A stretch of DNA of 64,000 nt from Lithospermum erythrorhizon (GCA_019722365.1 JADFUC010000756.1:52929-116928); one strand, 5' to 3'. Positions 24,830-42,559 are shown, numbered from the stretch's first letter. Notes: a model not told the origin generated them from the letters alone. Numbers and translations: made by a program.

Positions 24830-27373
24830 TGTAATAACGGTATCGACTCGTTAATAGAATAAACTAAAATATGAGATTTTTAATTTATTTCCGTAAATTT
24901 GGGACCCACTAAATATTTTGTGTTCGTGAATGATTATGTTCGGAAGTTAGTTGTCGAATTAAGTTAAAACGAGAGGTATCGAGCGAATTAAAGGCCCGAA
25001 TTTTCACAGGTTGGGCTTTTGGGCCCAACCCAATTACTGACTCACCAAAGAGGCATTCATGGCCCAAACACAAATACAAATTAACTTATTTTCTTCTCAC
25101 CACCGGCCGAGAACAAAAGAAACGACCCAGGTCCTTGGTTTTGATTGCTCTTTCTCAATTTTCTCGATTCAAGCTTTGGAGCTAAAATTTTAGGAGAAGT
25201 TTCTCCTCGTCATTCTGTCGTTTCAGGTAAAAGATTGGGATATTTTGAGTATTTTTGTGAAATCTCCAAACTTTGATTGACTTTTGTTGACTTTTGATAT
25301 TTTAAATTTTATTGCTCCAATTGATTCTTGAGTTGTAGATTAGTTGTTCTTGGATTGGAAATATGGTGTTTATTCTTGAAATTTTGGATGTTTAGGGCAG
25401 TTGACTTTTTAACTTTTAGGTTGACTTTGGATTTTGATGAATTATTGAATATAATTATTATTCTAGGCCTAGAGATTGTAATATAAAGAGTTGATAATGA
25501 TCGATATTTGGGGGTAGAATCTTTATTATAGTGAATTGACTTCGGGTGATCGTGTGAGTTGAATTTAAGCTAAAATGTAATTGGATTAATAAATAAGTTA
25601 GTGAATATTATTGTGATTGTTTTGGGATACAAATATGAATTATAAGTATTTGGGAATAATAGGTTAGGAATTAAGCGTCGTGAATTTTGGAATGGTAATC
25701 GAACTTAGGGATTAGGGGTTGAGTTATAGTTAAATTGATCGGGAAAAGGTTGAAAGCTGGAATTATTGAAGTTAGCTGGGATTGTTGAGAGTTTGAATAA
25801 GATATAAAATTATCAATTTAGTCAGATGTGAGGTTAGTCATGAAATTGTTATTGAAACATAGCGGTAATCTTTAAAGTAAGTTGTAAATTTATAAGCGAA
25901 ATGAGATTAAAAAATTAAATTATTTAAATTAGGATAAAGGTTGAAATAGTTCTGAGTTGTGATTTTATTTTTTGTAATGTGCAATTGAGACTGGGGACGT
26001 AGAACGTGAGGATCGATTAATTTGGCAGGCGTAGTGGTACTAGCCAAGGTGGGGATTTATCACTCGTTTGTTATCTTATTTGTGTTTGGATGTTGTGTAT
26101 GAGTAAATTGATTGTAATGATTATACGTGTTTATGAAATTATCCGTGTGTAGATTGGTGAAGCGGAATTGATGACTTGTGTGGTAGTCGCCTTAGATGCA
26201 TTATGGTGTGTTATTGGAGGGTATTTATGCTTGAGTATATTTAGGTTTTAGTATAATTGTGAGTATGTTTACGAGGTGTATTCTGTATTCATGTTGAGTA
26301 TATTTGTGTCATGGACGTATTTGGGAGTGTATCTGTTGAGTGCAGGTTCTGTACGAATTGGTTGTATTGTGTGTGATATGGAGGTTACATTGAGACTATT
26401 GTGTGATTGTTGTGTGTTTGACATTGTATGTGTGATTTGTGGATTGTTTGATTTGTGGATGTTGAGATGATGTGGGGTGTTCGAAGGGTGAGCATTGCCG
26501 GAAGATATAGCGATGTTGGGTGTTGGCGAAGGGGTAGGCCTGCCGGGAAAAGGATATGTTGTTGTTGGGTGTTCGAAGGGTGAGCTGCCCAGGAAGAGAT
26601 GAATTGTTATGGCGATGTTATTGTGGTTTCACTTTTGTAAATTATTTATTTGTGGTTGTGGTATTAACGTGTTGGGTGAAATTTTGCTGGTTACTTGTTT
26701 GGTTATGTGATGTGAAATATGACCTGTGAGTTAACGTAAGTGAGTTTTCTACAAGGTGTGCATTTATTGATGATGAGTATTTCTGTTATGATGCCTTGAG
26801 TAGTTAGCATATTTCTGTGTTATATATATATATATATGTACAAAGCACGATATTTCATCTTATTCTTTGCGTACTACGTATCTGTTTATCTCTTGTTAGC
26901 ATACTACATTGGGATATGGGTAAGAAAGTTACCATCCGGTGATCCGTTTCCAAAACATTGAGAACTGCCACCCACATTCGGATTGTGGTGCCCTTTAGGC
27001 CGGTTAGTTCGCTAGTGTTGGTGACTTTATTTAGGTGAAGGTGAATTAAGGATGCCGGCCGGGTCCTCTCTTTCATTATTCGATGCAAGCAGTTTTTACT
27101 TTTGGTTTTGGGAATATTGAAATTGTAAAATGTTTTGTGGTACATTTGGTGACTTGGTTGTTGTGGTGTTTTATGTTTTTTGGAGTGCGGCTAGAAAGCG
27201 CCACGATGGTTCAAATTTTGTATGTCGATGTTTTCGGGTTTCGAACTATTACGTTTTTATCAAGGGTTACTGCTTGGTTTTTAAGCAGTGTTTTTCGTGT
27301 CGACCAGATTGGTAACCGATGCTCTGGTTGATAGCGACTCAACCTCGGCGTCACGACTCGGCGGGTTATTACA
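24830..27373 (+). mobile_element. Probable solo LTR, about 2.5 kb, Ty3/gypsy-like
   Basis: The block begins TGTAATAAC and ends GTTATTACA, a 9-bp inverted terminus with TG...CA ends, and the inner flanks (CGACTCG and CGAGTCG) are also complementary. Its GC content and its GTTGACTTT-rich, long open-frame-poor body resemble the long LTRs of chromovirus-type gypsy elements. No primer binding site follows 27373, and no polypurine tract or pol gene precedes 24830, so it is likely a solo LTR. No matching 5-bp target duplication is seen. The short open frames inside it have no recognisable product. Confidence 0.5.
26821..26838. repeat. (TA)n microsatellite
   Basis: A run of about eight TA dinucleotides inside the probable solo LTR. 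Confidence 0.85.
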
Positions 27374-28740
27374 TAATTACTCTTAGAATGAAATATATTA
27401 TTTATTAGTATGTTCATATATATCCTTATTTTGATGAATTTAACTATTAAAAGGTGAAAATATTATTTAAAAAAAAAAATATTTTCTTTTAACTCAAATA
27501 TAAAAATTACTATGACAACTTAAAACACATTGATATATCTTCAATTAATTCGTATAAATCCTTAGGTATAAAAGCGATATAATATGTTGTATGTTATGAA
27601 GCAGCTTTTGAAGTTTGAAATATATCAATAGTCATCATATTGAAAAGCCTAATGTCATATTTCAACACAAAGGTATAATAATGATTGTTTTTACATTAAG
27701 TCATATTTTTATTTTGACCTTTAGTATAAGACTTCATACGCCCATATTATGGTAAAGACTATTTAAAATTAAATTATATATAAGTTGTAAAATTAGTTCA
27801 CTATGTCTCAAGCCTCTATTATTAGTAATTCTTGGTTATCGAGACCTCATAAGCGTATGTAAAAGATTTGAAAAGGTTTACAAATTATTCTTTTATGACA
27901 ACAATAAAATTAAATTTATTTTTTAAAAAATATGGAGTATTTTATAAGAAAATTGAAAATAGTAAATTTCAACATTTATGGAGGAAGCATTTGAAAATGA
28001 TATAAGCTGAAATACTTACATATTGCAAATAGTAAAAGTATAATTCAAAAAAATAAATAGGACAACTGATTTGATTTTGAAATAAATTAATGCCAATATA
28101 GAAAAAGAATTTATTTATAATTTACTACTATTCAAGTACTACAATCTATGGAATTTAATATTTTTCATTATTATTTGAATTTTAATAAATAATATATGAT
28201 TATGTTATTTAGCCAGCCAATACATACATAAATTTATCATTATTATGAATTAATTTTTTTGTATTTTAATAGATTAAACCTCAAAAAATAAAATTTTCTA
28301 TTTTTTTCTACAAAATTGTCCACACATAACGCGTAATATTTTCTGGATTACATAAAAAAAAGGACATGATTGAAAATTGAAAACGTTGTATGTAAAGAAT
28401 AATTGTTGCCTTATGTTGATTTTATCGACGCAAGAAATGTCATATCTCCTCCTATCCATTCATACTTTGGTTGGATTCCTCATCTCTTCCTATGTACATG
28501 AGGTTTTGTTTCGACAACCTATAGTTTTAGGGTTCGTTTCCTCAATGTTTCTTCTCTAATTTGCAAAATGTAGCTGTTTCAGATCATGTCCTCTAGTTCT
28601 TTTACTTGCAGGGAAGTTGGTTAACTTTTTTCTTGTCAAGAAGCTTGTATAATCCAGTAAAGATATTTTTATATGGTCAGTCAAAACAGTGGAAGTCCAT
28701 TAATCTCTTTGTTAAAAAAAAAATGGTACTCCAAAAACGG
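27374..28740. other. AT-rich intergenic DNA, no gene seen
   Basis: Both strands were read for exon-like segments and repeats, and nothing can be supported. A 60-codon frame at 28377-28559 has no family resemblance. Confidence 0.5.
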
Positions 28741-29071
28741 AGAAAATTGGGAAACTAATATACATTTGACAAACAATTTAATTTTTTTAACAAAAATAGC
28801 ACACTCCCCTTTTAATTGTATAAAATATTCCCCAATTAAAAACTAAAACACTTCATCTTCTTCTCCACCCCCATCTACCCCCATCACAGCCCACCCACCC
28901 ACCTGGTCCCCAACTCTAGTGCCATGCAATTTTATTGATTGGGAGAGCAGAGATTTTAATAGAGGGTATTTTATACAATTTAGAGTGAAAGTGTGCTATT
29001 TTTTAAAAGTACAAGGGATTACTAATAGTTAAATTGTTGGATTAAATATATGTTAATTTCCCAATTTTCCT
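28741..29071. mobile_element. Foldback MITE downstream of the MAP kinase gene
   Basis: The left end AGAAAATTGGGAAACTAATA and the right end (read on the minus strand) GGAAAATTGGGAAATTAACA are complementary. Pairing continues inward through ACAATTTAA, AAAATAGCACACT and AATTGTATAAAATA, giving arms of about 100 bp around a C-rich loop with CCCACCCACC. The size of about 330 bp and long inverted repeats fit a MITE. A target duplication is not clear. It ends about 210 bp beyond the MAPK stop codon. Confidence 0.72.
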
Positions 29072-30227
29072 CTAAAATTAAGATACTTGATTATAAAGTG
29101 CACCAAATTGATGTTTTTTCAAGAATGTACCAAATATCTACCAGTACTTACTTGAAAATGATACCCCCTTAATTTGTACAGGCTCTCAGAAAACACTAGA
29201 AAAGCTCAGTTGATAACTCCAACAAGCCACAAATTCATGATACCCCATAACTTACCAAGGTAACCATTAAAGCTAACTCTTTATAGGTTTGGATAACAGG
29301 CTTTACATATCAACTCTTTCATCTGCTCTTCAGTCAAAGCATGCTGCTCGAAGTCGAAACTGAAAGGGCTCACACAAACAGGCTCATCGCTGATGTCATG
29401 TAGCGAGGTGAGATAGGGATGATCAAGGGCATCTTCAACTGAAACATGACGATAATTGTAACCAATAACGTCAGATGCCCAGAAAAATTAGGAACACAAA
29501 GTACCTGGCCCAACATTGCTATATCAACAATTAAACATAACATTAAATCAGCGTCACCAAATATACATTTAAAATAAATTTTGACATAACTCAAAAATAC
29601 TTTTCATTGTCATTCTTAAATTTATAATCTCAAGTTTAACTACATTCTGCAGTGAAAGCACATAATCTTTTTCTTCAGTGACAGCACATAATCAAAATTA
29701 TCAAAAAAGAAAAAGACAGCACATATCAAAACTAGCATATTTTTAAGCTTCTCTTTTAGCAAGAAAATGTACACTAAGAACTATTGGGTTGAGAACTGCA
29801 CCTGTTATTCTTCGTCTAGGGTCAAAAGTCAACATCTTCTCAACAAGATCAATAGCAAGAGGGTGAACTTGAGGAAACTTTTCAGTAAATGACTGCCGGC
29901 GGTAGAGGGGAGTTAGCAGAAAGAATATCTGCATTAGAAACTCCATCTCAGCCTCTGATGGGGTACCAATTAGCTGCAAGATAGGATATTATATGAAAAT
30001 ATTCAATAGAAACTCAAGGATCACGGATTTATGTGTTCTACGTATAAAAATGACGGAACTAGAATACCTCCATGAGCAGGCGAAGCTGGTGGACATGATC
30101 TAGGGAAATAAAACTTGGTCATCAATTCCATGAAGGTACAGCCTGACCACAGTGTAATCTGAAGAATTCAGCAAGAGTTCTGGTGCACGATACCATCTAG
30201 TGACAATAAGTCATAAAATAAACTTCA

Positions 30228-33387
<3,160 letters not shown>

Positions 33388-33820
33388 TTACAAATTTCAT
33401 TGTTTATTCTAACACAACTCACAATCATCATTTGGAGAAAATGTGACGTATTTAAGGATGTCAAAGAAGTGTGCCTCTGTAGTAAAAAGAATAAATAAAT
33501 AAAAATTAACAACCAAACAAAAACTAAGTCATCTGTATGAGACTTCATGAGAGGGTTGGCTATATACATGACATCTCCATTCGGCTACTCTTGGGCCCGT
33601 GTCAATTTTAAGGTGAAATAGTATACTTTTTGTTAGTTATTAAGTTTCTTATGTCTAAAAGTGTACTATTATTTATTTCACCACCACAAGCGATCGTATC
33701 TCCTTTGCATCCTACACCACTCTTACATAAGTATATGGACTTAAAAAGGTAAGTATAGCATTGATCATTACTCCTAGGATTCAACAACATTAAAAAATTC
33801 ATGTGTTCAGATACCCATAA

Positions 33821-36800
33821 GCACATTATTTTAGTAAACTTGATATTTGTGGCCAAATAAAATGTTGAAGAAACAATTATTTTATTTGGACAAAAGTAAT
33901 AGAATATACATTCGCTGTTAGGATTTAAGTGAAGTATATATAACATGTATTCATATATTTCTTTTCTTCTCTACTTTCATTATATACCTGAGAACATCAT
34001 TCCTTTTCTTGTTCAGTAAATATGACAACAAGAAATAATAATAAGTAGTCTTTGATATCCAAGGCTCACGAAAGAAAATTGTAGTAAATATGGTCTGCTT
34101 GAAAACATCCTTGAGTGTAGCATGGGTTTGGGGCGTTGTTGAAAATAGTTATCACCGGAATCCAAGATAAGCCAAAATCAAATAAAAGCGGGGAAGAAGA
34201 AGCTAAATCGGATGATACGGAAGAAGATGATTCAGATAGCGAGATAAAAAGGATCAAGTGCAGCGACAATTATCCGTCAAAGTCTGCGGATGATGATATG
34301 TTTGAGAAAGTTGTAATCTGACTAATTCCCGAAACAAGCATGGGATACTCTTGAAATTCGTTTAAAGGAGTAAGTAAATTCGAGAAGGTTCGCCTTGAGC
34401 TACTGCAGTGAGTTCGAAAAATTTGAGATGTTTGATAAAAGAAACCATCGAGATTATTTCCGCGAAGTTTTATATTGTGAATCAAATGAAGAGGCTAGGT
34501 GAATCAATGCAAGATTCACGTGTAGTTGAAAAAATATTGCGTTCTCTTAATTCGGATTTGACCATGTATAGTGGTTAGATAGAAGAGTCGAATAAAGATT
34601 TGGACTTTATGTCAGTCGATGAATTAAATGGAGTCTCTTGAAGCTCATGAGAAAGAATGTAGAGGGAAAAAAGGATGATGACGGGTGTTACAGTAGAATC
34701 TCTTTTAATAATAAAGGAGATACACGTGACAAACAAAATTATCAATCACGTGGTAGGCGGTCAGCAGGGCGTGGCAGTAGTGCCGCTTCCCGATGGGCCT
34801 TGATCAAGGTAGAGAATATGAACAAAACTCCCAAAGTTTTACGAGAGGGTGAATCTCTTGCAGTCGTGGGCAGAGGGTGAGTCAGATTCCAAAGAAATGA
34901 CAAATAATAATAAAAGCTAATCTTGATGTTACAATTATGGTAAAATGGACATTTTTATGGAATGTTATGCAAAAAGGTGCGAGGAAGAAACAAATTTCAT
35001 TGAAAATAAGGAGAAACGGCGTAGAAGAAGCAACTATATTTATTGGCCACCCAAAGTTGAAGATAAGAGATGATAATTATACATGTATCTACGACAATGG
35101 GCAAATAACCATACAGACAGAGATAAGAACAAATTTGTTGATTTTGATGCAAGTGTAACCGGTAATGGCTCAAAGTACATATTGAAGTAAAGAATACAAT
35201 CGCAGTTGAATTGAAAGACTCAGTCATAAATTAATTCGGATAGCATATTCGTTCCAAATTTAAAAATAACATCTTGGGAGTGTGGGACAACACGGAGGTT
35301 AATGGTTGCCAAGATTTTTAATGGAGGGACAAAAGTTATGGAGCATGACGAAACTCAATCTTATAGCTACGATTTCGATGACTAAAATAAAATGTACTTA
35401 ATAAATTCTGAGACAATTGGACGATGTGTTTGAAGACTTGTGTTGAAGATCCTTACTTTGGAGGTGGCGTATGAGGTTTGGTCACTTTAATTTTGGAAGG
35501 ACTTAAGGAGTTGGGACACAAGCCCGAATGGTAAGAGAATTACAGCATATTAATCATCTGTCGGCTTTGTGAACCGTGTTTACTTAGAAAACATTCAGAA
35601 AACCATTTCCAAAACAATCTATCTACCAGGCTTGGTAAGCCATTTGAGCTAGTGCATTGGACATTTGTGGACCTATTAAACACTGTCGCTAGGTAAAAGT
35701 TAAGTACTTTATTCTCTTCGTGGCGATTATAGCGAAGACATGGGTATATTTTTGAAAAAATAAATGCGGAAGCTTTGACTATTTTAAAAATTTCAACCGA
35801 TGGTAGAAAGAGAGTGGTTATGAAATAAAAACATTAAGAATGGATAAAGGTGGTGGTCGCATCTAATGAGTTCAATAAATATTGTAGAAGGCCATGGAAT
35901 TACTTGGAAAACTAATTTCCTAGGCTCGCTGAAATAAAGCGAGGGTAGCGAAAGGAAGAATAGGTCAATTCTAAATGGTTAGATCCGTGTTGAAAAATAA
36001 GAAGATGCCAAAGGAATTTTGGGCGGCAGTATCATGTGCAGTATACTTATCAAATGGATTCGCTTCTGAAAGAGTTTGAAGAATCACGGCCTCGAAGCTT
36101 GGAGTGGATGGAAGCCAAACGTATCGCATTTTCGAGTATTTGAATCATCGACTTTATGCCTTGAGTTCACTAGCAATTGAGGTCAAACTCGTGTCCAGTA
36201 AACTACTTTCATTGGATATGATGAGAAATCTAAGGGTTATAAGTTGTTTGATCCACAACAGCAACAAGTCATTGATTAGCGAGATCTAGGAATTTGTGAA
36301 GAGGCAATGTAAGTTTGGGAATGCGAGAAGAGGAAGAATCTTATGGTTTCTTCATTGTGCAGATAATTCGATTAACAGATCCGATGGAGACTCATATCCT
36401 CATGCTTTTCTTATACACTTTCATCTGCATTTAGTTCAAGCGAAGAATCATCTAGCTTGAGTGAAGGACCAAAAGAAATATAGAAGTATTTACGAACTTT
36501 GTAAAATGCTTGAGAGACTAGAAGATAATACCTTTCTATTTTGTTTGTTTCGACATTGAACGATGAATTTTATGAAGCGGAAAGCAAAGGAATGGAGTTG
36601 AAAGCGATGAATGAAGAAATTTATGCTATCGAGAAAAGTAAAACATAGGAATTAGCGGCCTTCCAAAAGGAAAGAAGCGATAGGAGTCAAATGGGTATTC
36701 AAAATCAAGAAGAATGTCAAAGGTGACAGAGATACTCAAAAGAAACATGCTTTACAAAGGTTACAAGCAAAAGCTTAAGCTGACTACGGAGAGTATTTTT

Positions 36801-38330
36801 TCCCGGTTGCTTTCGATTAGAAACGGTAAAATTGATGATTTATTAGCATTACATTCGATGGAAGATTAATCAAATGGATGTTAAATGCGCCTTTAAGCGG
36901 ATTTCTAGAGGAGGGAGGTTTACATTAGAACAACCCGAGGAAAGGTTATGTCGTCAAGGGACATACAAGTAAGGTACTTAGATTGAAAAAACTTTATATG
37001 AATTAAGCAAACACCACAAGCACAGGAATAGTGGGTTAGATAAGTACTTGCAAGATAATGGATTCTTAAAATTTTCGTGAGTATGCAATTTGTGAAAAGG
37101 AAAATAATGATGTTTTCTATGTTTGTATTTATGGATGATCTTATATTCACGGAAGTAGTGTCGAAATGTTTGAACACTTTAAGAAGAATGACACTTGAAT
37201 TTGAGATAGCGAGATATGGGACAAATGTCCTATTATTATTTGCAGGAATTGAAGTTATCTGAGTGTTGGTCGATTTCCACCTCACTTGAGAATCATATAC
37301 AAATGCATTATTAAAAATTTAACATGCAAAATGTGATCCGATGGCAGCTCGATAGAATGTGGAGTGAAATTGTCAAAGGATGATTCATATGGAGGAAGCG
37401 AGATGAATCAATTTTATTCGAGTTTAGTAGGAAGTTCACGATATTTAACGTGTATTCGGCCAGGACATCTTATTTGATGTTGGACTAGTAGAATAAACTT
37501 TCATGGAGAAACCGTCAACTTATTATTTAAGCGACAAAGAGAATTCTCCGCTGCAGAAAGGAACATTAGATCATGGATTGTTATACTACACTTAGCGAGA
37601 TTTCGGGCTTCACGGGGATCTTTGTGATAGTGACTTTGCTGGAGACATAGACGATCGAAAGAGTACAACAGGATTTGTGTTTCTATTAGGAAATAATGTT
37701 ATTTCATGGAGTTCAAAGAAACAACCAATTGTTACACTCTCCACATGCGAATCAGAATATATCGCAGCTACTTCGTGTGCATGCCATGCGATATGACTAA
37801 GGGATTATTGAAGGAACTATTTACCCACATGAAATGGAACCCAGCTGAGATTATGGCGGATATGGTCGACTCTTTGCTTTGACGAAAAATCCCGTCTTTT
37901 CGCTGACCCGAAGCAAACATATCGACACAAAGGTTTCATTTCATACGATGATAAATCAAAGCGAGAGAAATTGACTTGAAATTAAAGTCATTGGATCGAA
38001 CTAAACATCTTGCAAAACCACTAAGAATTTGATATTTTTTGACAAAATGCAAAAGCTACTAGGTATAGTAAGAAAATCCAGGTTTAAGAGGAGTGTTTAA
38101 ATTTTAGTAAACTTATTTGTGGCAAATAGAATATTAAGAGAACAATTAGTTTATTTGGATAAGAGAAATAATAGGAATGTCGTTCCTTTGTTAGTTTAGA
38201 GTAGTATATATACGAACATGTATTTCATAATTTTTGTAGCAACTCACATTATGTATAACATTTCTTTTCTTCTCTACTCATTATATAAATATTATGTGAG
38301 CCTATCACGTTCTAACAATAACATCATTCC
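33821..38330 (+). mobile_element. Decayed copia element, plus strand, in MAPK intron 3
   Basis: LTRs lie at about 33821-33990 and 38094-38317. Both carry TTTTAGTAAACTT, TTTATTTGGA and TTTCTTTTCTTCTCTACT, and the 3' LTR opens TGTTTAAATT after the purine tract AAGAGGAG. Between them, on the plus strand and broken by many stops and shifts, come gag (VNQMKRLGES, VVEKILRSLNSDL near 34480-34560), a damaged knuckle (near 34920-34980), GAG-pre-integrase and integrase traces (CEPCLLRKHSENHF near 35570), and weak reverse transcriptase remnants. RNase H is well preserved at about 37630-37800 ([16 protein letters not shown] and [13 protein letters not shown]). Both LTRs are followed by AACATCATTCCTT, so the exact LTR edge is uncertain. 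Confidence 0.78.
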
Positions 38331-40241
38331 TTAAATATCAAAAGTAAGTTGTTTCCCACAATCATGGCTTTATTAACCATCTGCATCCATCTTAATGTCC
38401 TGATTAACTAACCTACCATCAATCCACAGATGAAGCTGATAACATAGACCTAACAGTTGTTACAATGGAGCTTAGGGTGCCCAATGTATATGCCAAGAAG
38501 TTCTAATTAAAATCTCCTTATGGCAAAACCGCACTTTAAAAACGAAAGAATTTAGCGATTATTGAAGTCATGTATATGAGAGTTAGGTTTTGTAATGCAC
38601 GGATAAATATCAACAGTTTCAGTGACAGGCAGGATATATCACAAGGGAAACCTATTCCTACAAACAATTCAACATTTTACATATTCAAATAAATATTACT
38701 CAATGACATAAGCAAATCAACAGAAATAATTTAGTGAACCTGGCAGTGCTCCTCTGATAATCCCTGATTAGAACGAATAATTTGATGTAGATCAGTGTCC
38801 ATAAGCTCATATGCTATGTACACATCATTAAATGATTCTCTCTGGGACGGTGGTATAATATCCCTGATTGCAACAACCTGTACAACTGGCAGTTATCAAT
38901 TCAAGCATCCTACAATTTTGATAATATAGTTCCATAACATTTTAGCTTCGTCAACAAGATCGGAGAGCATACAACGCCAATTTTTTTTATATATAGTTGC
39001 CAAATAAAGGAAGAGCAATTCTAGTAGAGATTTTTAATGTTAGGAATTAAGCTTCATAATGATGATCTTTTATATTTGTAGAACTTTAATTTCAAACAGT
39101 TACATAGTAAGAAATCTGAGTAATGAAAAGCGTCTCCCAAAGTATGGCCTCAAGAAGCATTATTGTTAACAGATTAATCCAGTCCAAATACTAACATTAG
39201 GTTTTAAAGCTCCAAATCTCAAATTTAGTCTTCTTTTCATGTCCTCTTCCTTTTCCTGTTTTTCGTTACTCTTCACTAGCTAAACAGTCTAATGTAACAA
39301 TTTCCCACCATTGAGAAGGAATTTCACACTTACATGCCGAGAATTAAAAGATTTCACAGAAATTTTTACAGAAGTTTCATTGTTTTAAATCTCTCCCGGC
39401 CCTCTTTCAATACTATACTAATAATGAAGTTAGAAAATCCAATAACACAATCTCCTCGAAGATAAATGAAATTATTTTCAGCAAGAGCTATTAGAACCTA
39501 AAATCCATTTATAATAATACCATTGTCAAAGCATCTTATATTACATGAGAGCAACTAATTTGAACTGATAGAGCAGTGATACAAGAATAAACTTCTGAAA
39601 GTAAATCTGATGCTTGATATGCAGTAACTGTCCCAAAACCTGTGACACAAGACTAATGCTTGTGGGTGAAGGAGGACTACCAACCAATGTAGCACTTAAT
39701 GAAAAAAGGACAAACAGAAACACAAGGGCATGCTAAAACCAGAATTATCTCCAAGCATTTATTACTGCATTCCAGTTACCATATGTTACCTTTTTGACCA
39801 ACCATTTATGACTCTTGAATACTTCTGACTCCTCAGAGTTCACCTACCATGTTTCTCTAGGTTGAAACTCATAAATACCTTTGACTCATTTATCATCTAG
39901 CTACCATATGTTCTATTTCTACAGAAGTACTGAGTACTATTTCCATATTCATAGCATCACAACATCTTCAGACACCATTACTCTATTTGGACAACTAAGT
40001 CAACAATACCCGAGTTAGTAGTAGTTTCATCATTACACAATTTAATCGAACCAATGTCCACTTAAAGGAGAGACACAATTATTTTCATATTGGACTATAA
40101 CATTACTAGTTAATCAATGGCTGATCTACAGTTATATTCAACATTTGATGAATGAACCATAACTCATGCAACACATTCTTGAATCTTAATCAATAGCTGA
40201 ACTTAAAATGAAAGAAATCATTAACTATCCACTTTCAATTA

Positions 40242-40551
40242 CTCCCTCCATCTCAAAAAAAATTCCCTCGTATCGAAACTTTGTAGGGACCAAGTGTAAA
40301 GAAAATGCAAAAATATCACCTTTTTTTCAAAACAATAAGTATTTTGATAAAGACTTTTAATTTAAACAATCACTTATATTGATAAGGAGAAAGAACGTTT
40401 GCACAATATTAGGTAAAAAATATAATATTCTTAACATATATTACTATTAAAAAATTATCATTTTTATTCGATCAAAGTTATTAAGGACACAAAATTTGTT
40501 AATTTTCATCATTGAATATCAAACTAGACTCTCTTTTCTGGACGGAGTGAG
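40242..40551. mobile_element. Stowaway-like MITE in MAPK intron 2
   Basis: The left end CTCCCTCCATCTC and the right end GGACGGAGTGAG are inverted complements with a few mismatches, flanked by TA on both sides. The size of 310 bp fits. The mismatches make it an older copy than the one at 42560. Confidence 0.7.
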
Positions 40552-41873
40552 TATTTAATAAATTTAGTGAAAAGAGATTTAGTTCCTTAGCTCAGCTAAT
40601 TTAGTTCTACCTTTTCTTAAACATTGTTTCTTACAACAATAAGTTAAACAGAAAATACCAAAAAACAAATAAGATTGAAAATAACCAATATGAAAAATAT
40701 ATCAAAAGATAAGTATTCTCAACGCGTTTTACTATTAACATGTTAATTCGATTCTATTTAAGTTATATGTTTCAATTATAACATCAAGTTCGTTAATTCT
40801 GACGATTGAAAATCAAACTCGACAATTTTTTTGGTACAGAGGTAGTAAATACTACTAACATTTACTTAGTACAAGATTGAGAGTAACAAAGTACTAACAT
40901 TTTCATGATCCATGTGGCGAAGCAGCTTGATCTCACGCAGAGTCCTCTTAGCATCGATTCTGTTGTCGAAAGCATTCGCAATCTTCTTTATTGCAACATT
41001 CTCGTTCGTCTCCAAATTCAATGCCGAACTATCATTTCAATTTGTCCCCCAAAACGAAGAAAAAATATCAACTTTCACAAAAAAAAAGAAAAAACTACTA
41101 CCAGTCATTCCAATTCATAATTCATTTTGATTGACGTTGTCGATTTCGAGCTTAAGCTATGACATGAATTGTTTTTTCATTCCTTATTCTGATAAATATG
41201 AAATTCATAATATTATTTTCTTAAAACATTTTAATTTATAATTATCTGAATCATTTCCTCACTCAAAGTCATTAATAACTACACTCCACTCCACTTTAAA
41301 GTATCGAATTGGATCCAAAATAATAAAAAGACGGAGCGTCATTATAAAAACATCACCATTTAATTAAACAGTCATCACCTTTGCTACGAAAACCGAAAAC
41401 GTCACTTAAAAAATAATCTTTTGAAGTGTAAAATTGGATCCAAAACCCATTATAAAAATTCGAGTGGGAAAATCATTAGCATATAATTAAACAGCCATCA
41501 CCTTTGCTAAGAAAACCGAAAATGTCAGTTAAAAAATCAACTTTTTATCATTACCACATAATCAAATAGTTACCTCCTTTCGAAAACGTCAAATAAAAAA
41601 ATTTCAGTTATAAATAAAAAGGAAAAAAAGAAAAAGAGAGTAAACTGACCAAACGATGCCATAAGCGCCTTTACCAATAGGCAAAATGGGAGGTTTATAT
41701 TTAGAAGTAACTTCAAACATGTTCCCAAATATATTATATTGTATAAACCTCCCTCCATATATTAATGTCGCCGGAATATTCTCCAAACTTCCCGGAGGAA
41801 GAGGCTGAGATGGTGGCGCCGCCGCCGCATCAGTCATCATGGTGTCCGTTGTTGCTTCAGCTCCGCCTTCCAT

Positions 41874-42557
41874 TTTTCCGACCAAATAATTAGTTGTAAT
41901 AAACTACTCTTTCTAGTTGGTAATGATCTTTTGAGTCGTTGGTGTGTGTGTATTTTATATTGTCAAATCATGAAATTTGTGATACCATTATTAGGAGCAA
42001 TGGATAGGGAAAAATTGCAAAAATACCACCTTCTACAACAAAAATTATGTTTATAATAACTTTATTATCCAGTAGAGGTAGTAGGATTGGTGGAGTAGGT
42101 GACTTTGTGATCGTGAATTTAGTTGAATTTACCATCTACATGTTTTTGAGGTGGAATACATCACAACACTTTTTTGTGGAGTCTGTCGCGAAGAACTGCT
42201 GCTGTATTGTGGTTTAAGCGTCATATCCGAGTGGGCGTTGAGAATGTAATTCTGAGATTAAAAACAGAATTTATAATAAGCTTTGTGTGGAAGGATGTAT
42301 CGAGTGATTGGAATACGTTGTAAAGGGTCATGACTTTGGTTGTCCTACTAACATTTTTTTTCGATTACAAGTCGTCGCTGCTGACCCTGCCTATCTGGCG
42401 CTCAGCGGTAGAGGCTGCGGTTCCATGTTTCAAAAATTTATAAGAACTTTTAATAAAGTGCAGTTCACATGTCTTCATTTTTGTAAGGTATAACAATATA
42501 ACTTTGTTGTTGTATGTAATAAGTATCCACAAGATATCATTTTGGAAGCTAAACTAA
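41874..42557. other. 5' flank of the MAPK gene, no other gene seen
   Basis: The stretch upstream of the MAPK start (minus strand) should contain its promoter and 5' UTR. In-frame TTG GTC GGA AAA precedes the ATG at 41873, so that ATG is the first methionine in the frame. No other exon is supported. Confidence 0.5.
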
Positions 42558-42559
42558 TA

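Noticed and set aside
26276..27331. Several short frames between 26.2 and 27.3 kb
   Set aside because: They lie within the probable solo LTR, overlap on both strands and have no family resemblance or splice partners.
41874..41885. Four-residue upstream extension of the MAPK start
   Set aside because: The extension starts at TTG, not ATG. The first ATG, at 41873, matches the family N terminus.
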